In this document: positions 58,179 through 64,000 of the stretch, one piece after another
How the letters are laid out: every line of letters starts with the position of its first letter
Numbering within the stretch: the first letter of the stretch is position 1
Assembly: GCA_003263845.1 (NCBI GenBank)
Contig: JYJN01000086.1
Location: 1 to 64,000, forward strand
DNA: 64,000 nt
Source: Vibrio aestivus
Lineage (GTDB): Bacteria > Pseudomonadota > Gammaproteobacteria > Enterobacterales > Vibrionaceae
Direction: 5' to 3'
Program-made: the position numbers and the translations under genes
Notes under the pieces: model-generated
The model's input: only the letters and a program-made list of their open reading frames with translations
Databases searched by the model: none
Told to the model about the DNA's origin: nothing

Positions 58179-58646
58179 TTAGTTGTATTTTTCCATGACG
58201 AAGTTGGTTAGCAGCTGTCCGCGAATTTCGACTTTCTGCTCTTTGATTGTCTTAAAACCAAAATGCTCAAAGAAGGGGCGAGCAGTAATACTCACCTCAG
58301 AATAGAATCGAGTGCGCCCTTGCTGCTTAGCCATTTCAAATACATGGTTCATCAATGCGCGGCCAACCCCTTCGCCTTGGTGTTCATGGTGACAAAAGAA
58401 GTGATCGATCTTGCCATCAATTTGCAAGTCGCAGTAGCCAGCAACCTCGTTGTTTATCTCTGCCACAAAAGGATCGAGTGTTAGCATTTTTTTTTGCCAA
58501 ATTTCAAAGTTGAAGTTGTCTGGAGCCCAAGCCTCAACCTCAACTAAACTGTAATCTCGAATATTAACGAAGCGAATAGTATTATAAAAAAGTTTCCAAA
58601 GTGCAGGTGCATCAGAGGGTTGATATTTTCTAATTAGAATTGCCAT
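58179..58646 (-). CDS. GNAT-family N-acetyltransferase
   Basis: The 155-aa protein has the GNAT layout: ILIRKYQPSDAPALWKLFYN at the N-terminus, the acetyl-CoA loop HEHQGEGVGRALMNHVFEMA at about 90-109 and RTRFYSEVSITARPFFEHFG near the C-terminus. The sequence is complete and ends before the glgB terminator. Substrate unknown; small-molecule amine or a protein N-terminus are both possible. It lies 11 bases downstream of ybjQ on the same strand, so they may be cotranscribed. Confidence 0.87.
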   Translation of the reverse strand: MAILIRKYQPSDAPALWKLFYNTIRFVNIRDYSLVEVEAWAPDNFNFEIWQKKMLTLDPFVAEINNEVAGYCDLQIDGKIDHFFCHHEHQGEGVGRALMNHVFEMAKQQGRTRFYSEVSITARPFFEHFGFKTIKEQKVEIRGQLLTNFVMEKYN

Positions 58647-58657
58647 AGAGCGTAAAC

Positions 58658-58984
58658 TTATATCCTAGTTTTTATTAGTTTAACTGCCGTACCGTAGGCC
58701 AGAATTTCTGAAGAGCCGTCCATAATCGCGCTAGTAGTAAAGCGAATACCTACTATGGCGTCGGCGTTGAGCTTTGCAGCTTCATCGACTAAGCGCGAAA
58801 TAGAGGTATTACGAGCATCAGTAAGCATTTCGGTGTAACCCTTAAGCTCACCCCCGACGATGCCCTTTAGGCCAGCCATGATGTCTCTTCCGATGTGTTT
58901 CGACTGAACTACGTTCCCTGTAACCACACCTAGTATAGCGGCGATCTCATGCCCCGGTACATTTTCTGTAGTAGTAAAGATCAA
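58658..58984 (-). CDS. ybjQ: YbjQ/UPF0145-family protein
   Basis: I place the start at TTG 58984, with AAGGA seven bases upstream; that gives about 108 aa, the family length. A frame from ATG 59080 would add 32 residues with no family counterpart. The protein has LIFTTTENVPGHEIAAILGV, VVTGNVVQSKHIGRDIMAGL and a C-terminal GIRFTTSAIMDGSSEILAYG-TAVKL, which matches YbjQ. The domain was once called heavy-metal-binding; its role is unclear. Confidence 0.85.
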   Translation of the reverse strand: MIFTTTENVPGHEIAAILGVVTGNVVQSKHIGRDIMAGLKGIVGGELKGYTEMLTDARNTSISRLVDEAAKLNADAIVGIRFTTSAIMDGSSEILAYGTAVKLIKTRI

Positions 58985-59440
58985 ACCTTTTTCCTTCAAT
59001 AGTTTAGCCAACAGGCCCCTAAGTGTAGGCCATAAAGACCAAGGTTGCCGTGGACTTATTTCTAGTTTGTTGGACTTCAAACTCGCTCAGCAGTTCAGAT
59101 AAATTTGGCCCAAATTGTGAGTAGGATTTGCTATATGTAACAGGATTAGAAACTGTTCGACTAAAGCAAATGACAGAGGGTGGATAGGTTAATGATTACC
59201 AACAAGGTGGCAATCATTACTGATTGTTTTAATCAGTTTTTCTCATTTCTTTGAAATTCGCCACGATATGAGCGGTTGTTCTGCTCTCTTGCTCTAAGCA
59301 GTTGTTCTGGGCACAGGGCAGCAGGCCTTTGTGTCTTATTAAAACCTTACGTAGAGAGCTCTCATCTTCAATAGACTGAAGTTGCTCTTGGCTCCGCATG
59401 ATGTGATTATAAAATCCTCATGTCAAAGTAGGGCGCTAGT
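58985..59440. other. Intergenic region before the LysR gene
   Basis: These 456 bases hold the ybjQ and LysR promoters and the upstream extension of the ybjQ frame. I see no clear operator, hairpin or small gene. Confidence 0.5.
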
Positions 59441-60328
59441 ATGAAAGTCAGTTATGAACAGGTGAAAGCTTTTGTTGCAGTGGCGGACACAGGGTCGTTC
59501 AGCGCCGCTGGTAAGCTGCTAGGAAAGCATCGAACCACACTTGGTCAAGCTATTACTAGCTTAGAGATCGATGTAGATGTGACATTGTTTGATAGAAGTG
59601 GTCGCTATCCTGTTTTAACTGAGCAAGGGCACAAACTTTATCAGCAAGCCAAAGCACTGGCTGTTGCATCTAGCGCTTTTGAACAACTTTGTTTGTATGA
59701 ATCCCAAGAGGTGGAAACAGAGCTCAAAGTCTATTATTCAGAACAGATCCCTAAACGGCTAATCGCTGATGCTATGAAAGCACTACGAGCACGCTATGCC
59801 CAAGTTCGTGTGCATTGGTTAAAAGGAACAAATGCACAAGTGCTTGCTAGCCTCGAAAACAATGAAAGTGACCTTGCTATTGTAGTTAGGCCAAACGGTG
59901 ATTCTATTACGTCTATTGATTTTAGCTTGTTGTTTAGTATGCAGTATATTGTTTGCGCTAGCCCGAGTTTCATAAAGAAGAGTCGCCCATCGAGCATGGC
60001 CGATTTACAGCACTGGCATCAGTTGGTGCTTACTGATTATTATCACTCCAGCCTAGCTCCTACGATTTGTACATCTAATCAAGTAGAGCACTATGACAGC
60101 ATAACCCTCTTGTTAAGCATGTTGGAAGCGGGCGAAGGTTGGACAATTTTACCGAAACATTTTGTGGAAGATGCGATCGAAAATCGTCAATTTGAAGAGC
60201 TTTCTATTCAGGAGCTAAACGGACAGCTGCATTTTCCAGTTGTTGGGTGGCAAGCATCAAAATCAATGGGCCCTGTTGCCAGTTATCTAATGGACTTAAT
60301 TAAGCAAGAGAGCAAAAGGTTAAGTTGA
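59441..60328 (+). CDS. LysR-family transcriptional regulator
   Basis: The 295-aa protein begins MKVSYEQVKAFVAVADTGSF and has the HTH FSAAGKLLGKHRTTLGQAIT at about 20-39, followed by SLEIDVDVTLFDRSGRYPVL. The substrate-binding domain runs from TELKVYYSEQIPKRLIADAM. It precedes the choloylglycine-hydrolase-family gene on the same strand with a gap of 92 bases, so the two may be related in function. Inducer unknown. Confidence 0.87.
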   Translation: MKVSYEQVKAFVAVADTGSFSAAGKLLGKHRTTLGQAITSLEIDVDVTLFDRSGRYPVLTEQGHKLYQQAKALAVASSAFEQLCLYESQEVETELKVYYSEQIPKRLIADAMKALRARYAQVRVHWLKGTNAQVLASLENNESDLAIVVRPNGDSITSIDFSLLFSMQYIVCASPSFIKKSRPSSMADLQHWHQLVLTDYYHSSLAPTICTSNQVEHYDSITLLLSMLEAGEGWTILPKHFVEDAIENRQFEELSIQELNGQLHFPVVGWQASKSMGPVASYLMDLIKQESKRLS

Positions 60329-60420
60329 GGTGAGGTAAAAGCCCTCACATTGCGAGTTATTGATTGAGTTGGATCGCATTAGACTATCTCCCGAAACAAC
60401 AATAACGGGAAACAATAACG

Positions 60421-61431
60421 ATGAACATAAAACCTCTTGCTCTTGGCCTTATTATGGCTGGTCTGTCTGCAAGCGCAGCGCACGCTTGTACTTCTATTGC
60501 ATGGAATACCGACGAGCACGGCGTGATCACCTCGCGTACTAATGACTGGATGGAAGCGACGAATCCTCAGCTAGGGGGTATTGTGGCTGGCGAAGAACGC
60601 TATATCCAGGGGCCTCATATGGGCATGAAATACACGGCCAAGTATGACGCCGTTGCTGTTATGCCATATGGGCTTGATTTAGTTCATGACGGTGTGAACA
60701 GCGAAGGCCTTCAGATCAATACGCTTTACTACCGCCCAATGACGATGGATGACGCCTCTAAACCAAGCCAGATATCGCAGTTAACTTTTAGCGGTTATGT
60801 TTTAACGAACTACGCATCGGTTGACGAAGTAGTGAAAGCTCTGCCGACACTGGATTACGGCTATGTGAAGCTTGATGGTATGCCAGCAGATATCGTTCTG
60901 CACTGGTCGATTACCGATAAAAGTGGTGACAGAGCGGTGATCGAAATGGATCCTGATGGAGTGAAGGTATATCGCGGAGTAGAAGCGGCGGTAATGACTA
61001 ACGATCCATCAATGCAAGAACACATTGATAACCTAAAAGAAGTGAAACCAACCTGGGAAGGCGCGGATAGAAACTTGCCTTTCGGTTCTAACGGTAATAG
61101 CGCTTCTCGTAGCCGATTTGTACACGCTAGCTACTTCCTGAACTGGTTAGATGAGCCTAGTACTGCATTCAATGGCATGATGAAGCTCTCGACCGTGCCA
61201 TATCGAGTGCCGGCAGATGCCCCGTATATGGACTTTGGCAATGGGATGACTGGTTACGCGACAGAATGGACTTTGACTCAAAGCCTTGAAACAGGCGATA
61301 GTGTATTTGAATACAACTTCGGTGAGAACTGGAATACAGTTCGCTACAACGTTTATGAGTTAATGGGCCAATCGTTCCGTACACCACTTGACGGTTCTGA
61401 GATGGGTCAGTTAGACATCATTACTAAATAA
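60421..61431 (+). CDS. Linear amide C-N hydrolase (choloylglycine hydrolase/penicillin V acylase family)
   Basis: The 336-aa protein has a signal peptide (MNIKPLALGLIMAGLSASAA, then HA) cut before Cys23, which is exposed as the N-terminal nucleophile (CTSIAWNTDEHG). The rest has the Ntn-hydrolase pattern: VITSRTNDWME, DAVAVMPYGLDLVHDGVNSE and GLQINTLYY. The family splits bile-salt amides, penicillin V or acyl-homoserine lactones. In a marine vibrio the natural substrate is unknown; an acyl-amide or acyl-homoserine lactone role is possible (inference). A stem-loop at 61452-61479 without T-run follows the stop. Confidence 0.9.
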   Translation: MNIKPLALGLIMAGLSASAAHACTSIAWNTDEHGVITSRTNDWMEATNPQLGGIVAGEERYIQGPHMGMKYTAKYDAVAVMPYGLDLVHDGVNSEGLQINTLYYRPMTMDDASKPSQISQLTFSGYVLTNYASVDEVVKALPTLDYGYVKLDGMPADIVLHWSITDKSGDRAVIEMDPDGVKVYRGVEAAVMTNDPSMQEHIDNLKEVKPTWEGADRNLPFGSNGNSASRSRFVHASYFLNWLDEPSTAFNGMMKLSTVPYRVPADAPYMDFGNGMTGYATEWTLTQSLETGDSVFEYNFGENWNTVRYNVYELMGQSFRTPLDGSEMGQLDIITK

Positions 61432-61451
61432 TAAAGCACAGAGACGAACGA

Positions 61452-61479
61452 ACTAAGCCACTGGAGAGTGTGGCTTAGT
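61452..61479. repeat. Stem-loop after the CBAH-family gene
   Basis: ACTAAGCCA (61452-61460) pairs with TGGCTTAGT (61471-61479) around a ten-base loop. No T-run follows. It lies 20 bases after the stop and could be an mRNA 3' end element. Confidence 0.5.
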
Positions 61480-61515
61480 CATCTGAAATGAAGTATCGAT
61501 ACCTGACTTTTTACA

Positions 61516-62039
61516 TTGAATTTTTCGACTAACCTTCCCTTCTTTGCAAGCAACATTGCTTGATGGCTCAAGCGTAATCTTAGACCAGCCGCAAGGCAAA
61601 CGCAACATGGCAAGCCGTGTTTGTCTATCGTGGTAAGCATTGCCCGCTGTGTACTAAGTATCTCAATGAACTTGAAGGGTATAAGCAGGCTTTTGCCGAT
61701 GCGGGTGTGGACATTTTGGCGGTATCGGGCGATTCAAAAGAGCAGCTAGAAGTACATCTAGAAAAGCTCGAAATTAGTTTCCCAATTGCTTATGGCTTAA
61801 CCGAAGAACAAATGAAGACCCTAGGCGTGTATATCTCAATCCCTCGTTCAGAGCAGGAGACGGACCATAACTTTGCAGAGCCGGGTTTGTTCGTGGTGAA
61901 TGAGCATGGCAGCTTGCATGTCGTGGATATATCAAATAACCCGTTTGTTCGCCCTGAGCTAGGCGCACTGTCTCGTGGGTTAGCTTGGATTCGCGATCCT
62001 AACAATAACTACCCTATCCGAGGAATGTTGGATTACTAA
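61516..62039 (+). pseudogene. AhpC/TSA-like peroxiredoxin-family protein, frameshifted
   Basis: The frame from 61617 reads YRGKHCPLCTKYLNELEGYK, with the CxxC of this peroxiredoxin-like subfamily, then VDILAVSGDSKEQLEVHLEK and QETDHNFAEPGLFVVNEHGS. Upstream bases encode the missing N-terminus in another frame (PSLQATLLDGSSVILDQPQG). Removing one A at AACATGG (61607) joins them as GKRNWQAVFVYRGKHCPLC. A second shift close to the start is possible, so the start (TTG 61516) is a guess. The family reduces peroxides or acts as a thioredoxin-fold oxidoreductase. Full length is about 170 aa. A terminator follows. Confidence 0.75.
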
Positions 62040-62055
62040 CCGAATACCCTAAATG

Positions 62056-62083
62056 AGAAAGCCAGCAATAATGCTGGCTTTCT
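62056..62083 (+). terminator. Intrinsic terminator of the peroxiredoxin-like gene
   Basis: AGAAAGCCAGCA (62056-62067) pairs perfectly with TGCTGGCTTTCT (62072-62083) around ATAA, followed by TGTAAAT. It is a strong stem with a weak T-run. Confidence 0.75.
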
Positions 62084-62111
62084 TGTAAATGCTTTTGGCT
62101 ACTTGGGGAGT

Positions 62112-62307
62112 TCAATTTGACGTGCTTCGGACCAAATCCCCAGATTCATCTAAGATCTTAAGTGCTGTGCGGCCAAACTCGGTGAGTTCGTAGCTTACGG
62201 CTATTGGGCGATCGCTAATGACCTTTCCACTTACCGCCGATTAGGCGAATGCCCTTCTCGATGGCTAGTGTAAATGAGATAAAAGCGTCAACTTCGATTA
62301 TTTGCAT
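62112..62307 (-). pseudogene. HxlR-family regulator with internal deletion
   Basis: The minus strand from ATG 62307 reads IEKGIRLIGGKWKGH and then stops. The next stretch, in a second frame, reads SDRPIAVSYELTEFGRTALK up to 62112. The first part is the DNA-binding start of an HxlR protein (LIGGKWKG) and the second is its C-terminal end (YELTEFGRTALK). About 35 residues that normally lie between are missing, so this is a remnant of a once intact gene and not a sequencing slip. It converges on the peroxiredoxin-like gene. Confidence 0.7.
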
Positions 62308-62653
62308 GATGACTGTTCAATAGGCTCAGTAAATGAATTAATAAAGGTGATTGGACGACTATGCGATACGCACTAAGAGCGTAAAACAGAAACCCAAGTA
62401 AGTGCAAAAAATGATCGCAACGGTAAAGTAAGCTCTCACTTCATGCTCCGTTAGTGAGTGAATTTGGTATTAGTCTGCATAAGAGAAACAAGCAAATACA
62501 CGAATAGGAGAAATTCATTTCTGGCAAATCGACGTCTAGGTATGACAGATCCAAAAATGAATATCTCTAACCCATAGCCTAAATCTGCCTTAATCAATTA
62601 GTGTTCGCTCTGCGAAATACGCGCAGTCATTACACTAAACAAGAGGGCAGCAT
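62308..62653. other. Intergenic region before the 79-aa gene
   Basis: These 346 bases hold the upstream parts of the HxlR remnant and the 79-aa gene promoter. I see no operator, hairpin or further gene. Confidence 0.5.
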
Positions 62654-62893
62654 ATGCGTTACATAAAAAAGTTCATATCGACATTGGCAACCATGAACTA
62701 CTACAGCAGTAGTAGTGACGGGCTTGACGACCACCTTACACCTACTTATCTACAACTCGTATCAGCTCAAACTGACAGCCCAAACCAGCCGGAAAACGAC
62801 GAAGATGATGCTTATGTTATTGAACATATTTTCAGTGAATTAGTGGCAAGTGGTGTTCAGTCAAAAATGAATAACTCTTATTCGTCGCTTTAA
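62654..62893 (+). CDS. Small acidic protein, 79 aa, unknown
   Basis: The frame starts at ATG 62654 with AGAGGG upstream and ends 103 bases before the RND adaptor start. The protein has a basic N-terminus (MRYIKKFISTLATMNYY), a serine run, and an acidic middle (NQPENDEDDAYVIEHIF). No signal peptide or membrane helix is clear. It may be cotranscribed with the RND adaptor. I recognise no family. Confidence 0.45.
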   Translation: MRYIKKFISTLATMNYYSSSSDGLDDHLTPTYLQLVSAQTDSPNQPENDEDDAYVIEHIFSELVASGVQSKMNNSYSSL

Positions 62894-62996
62894 ATATTCG
62901 ACTGGTTAAACTGCTCGGCAAAAGGAAATCTGAAAGGGATAAACAGCGTGATCAATACACGTGACTAACTATAAAAAATCTCATTTGGAGACGGTT

Positions 62997-64000
62997 GTGA
63001 AAAATTCAAAAACTCTAATCATTGGCAAAATGCCACTAAAAGCTTTGGCGTTAGTAGCATCTGCCACCTTTGCGCTTTTAGGTTGTAAGTCGGACGCCGA
63101 CACTGTAATAGCCGAGCCAGTGATTCGCCCTGTATATGTTGAAGTGGTATCGAACGTAAAGACCGCTGACCTATCTTTTAATGGTACGGTGCATTCAGCT
63201 AGCCGTGCCGATCTCTCATTTAAAGCCGGTGGTCGCATGACTCAATTGTTTGTGCAAGAAGGAGACTATGTCGAGCAGGGTCAACTGATCGCTCAACTTG
63301 ACTCTGTGGATGCCCAGATTGCGTTAACATCAGCGCAGATAGAACGCGATAACGCACGTGCTGAATACCGACGCGCGAAAACTTTGTTTGAGCGTCGTCA
63401 GTCTATCTCAAAAAGCCAATTTGAAGAGATTACGCTTCGTTTTGATTTAGCAAAGAATCGTTACGAGGAAGCATTGCGTCGTTTGGAAGATACCAGTCTG
63501 ATTGCACCTTTTTCAGGCGTTGTGAGTCGTACTTATGTGGACAATCATGTATTGGTTCAGAGCAATCAGGAGATTATTGCACTTCATGACCTGAACGATC
63601 TCGAAGCTGTGATTAACGTACCAGAATCATTAATGACTCGTAACAGTCAATCCCCACAGGTTTTCGCTGATTCGACCGCGGCACCTTACGAAACGTTTAA
63701 GTTGACGTTAAAGAAGTATGAGACAGAGCCAGACCCTGTTTCTGGTACTTATGCCGTGACGTTTTCTATCGCTACCAACTCAGACAGCCGTTTGCTGCCG
63801 GGAATGAATGTTCACGTCTATTCGAGAGAAGTTCAAAGCGAACTTAAAAACCATTCAAATACCGCTAACTGCAGTCAACCCAGACAACATGGGTAATCAA
63901 TACGTTTGGGTTGTGGATGAGAACAACACACTGCAGAAACGCAATATTGAAACGGGTAGCCTGAATGGCGATCGCGTGCACATTGAGGCTAACTTGCAAT
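62997..64000 (+). pseudogene. RND efflux membrane-fusion (periplasmic adaptor) lipoprotein, partial and frameshifted
   Basis: I place the start at GTG 62997 behind GGAGA. A lipoprotein signal follows (MPLKALALVASATFALLG-C). The protein has the adaptor layout: barrel-sandwich hybrid (GGRMTQLFVQEGDYVEQGQL), alpha-hairpin (NARAEYRRAKTLFERRQSIS), LIAPFSGVVSRTYVDNHVLV and a beta-barrel part (ATNSDSRLLPGMNVHVYSR). The frame ends at NTANCSQPRQHG because of one A too many in the run at 63846-63850. Removing it gives SELKTIQIPLTAVNPDNMGN and continues to the window end. An RND pump gene should follow. Substrate unknown. Confidence 0.88.

Noticed and set aside
58985..59080. A longer YbjQ N-terminus from 59080
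   Set aside because: YbjQ proteins are about 107 aa and start with the segment after 58984; the extra 32 residues have no family counterpart.
1..64000. Prophage, insertion sequence, CRISPR array, rRNA or tRNA
   Set aside because: None was seen: no transposase or integrase frame, no regular short repeats and no tRNA-like cloverleaf could be supported.

Overview
The window is a stretch of a gammaproteobacterial chromosome, most probably a Vibrio (inference). The protein set fits a marine, facultatively fermentative vibrio: MalT/MalP/MalQ/GlgB, a CdaR-GntP-glycerate kinase operon, GalR-like repressor, ChaA, DedA, many LysR regulators, CRP-type operators and an RND adaptor. No rRNA, tRNA, CRISPR array, complete insertion sequence or recognisable integron attC site was seen.

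Layout. 1-5.9 kb: 3' part of nnr, a small unknown gene, an alpha/beta hydrolase, a two-HTH regulator, a maltose-type acetyltransferase, and a LysR/nitroreductase divergent pair. 6-11.2 kb: secreted amidohydrolase, SYLF (YSC84) lipoprotein, YgjV, a DUF523/TudS protein and an OpgC-like acyltransferase with a DUF2141-like tail. 11.2-18.4 kb: AraC-GyrI regulator with a coupled second GyrI-like gene, a partial duplication of that AraC gene, LysR, GNAT, and a response regulator/sensor kinase/solute-binding-protein cluster. 18.8-25 kb is the accessory part: a large lipoprotein with an RTX-like tail, a very short type IV pilin, a two-TM unknown gene, a gene with an internal amber codon and an outer-membrane barrel. 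25.2-32.3 kb: LysR plus alkylsulfatase, a DUF3289 protein coupled to a three-TM protein (effector/immunity-like), a RelB/RelE-type toxin-antitoxin pair and an M23 peptidase. 32.4-42 kb: GalR-like repressor, SDR, LysR, a DedA-ChaA operon flanked by two tiny membrane proteins, and the cdaR-gntP-glxK operon. 42-47.6 kb: second alkylsulfatase, chbG-chbF and a DsdC-like LysR. 47.6-58.1 kb: malT divergent from malP-malQ-glgB, with two good CRP sites and MalT-box-like motifs between. 58-64 kb: GNAT, YbjQ, LysR with a choloylglycine-hydrolase-family enzyme, a peroxiredoxin-like protein, a deleted HxlR pseudogene, a small unknown protein and the start of an RND membrane-fusion protein.

The strongest global signal is damage. 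About 25 reading frames are broken by a single base, mostly the loss of one base from a short run (CC to C, GG to G). Genes whose families are normally intact (malT, glgB, glycerate kinase, dedA) are affected. Adding or removing one base restores a full-length, family-like protein in nearly every case. This fits indel errors in the sequence better than mass pseudogenisation, but cannot be settled from the sequence alone. I annotate such genes over their whole span and give the break point.

How the genes work together: malT-malPQ-glgB handle maltodextrin and glycogen under MalT and CRP. cdaR-gntP-glxK takes up and phosphorylates glycerate or a related sugar acid. chbFG process chitobiose-phosphate-type sugars. 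The two alkylsulfatases, amidohydrolase, CBAH-family hydrolase and peptidase are exported hydrolases. The DUF3289 pair and RelBE-type pair look like conflict modules.
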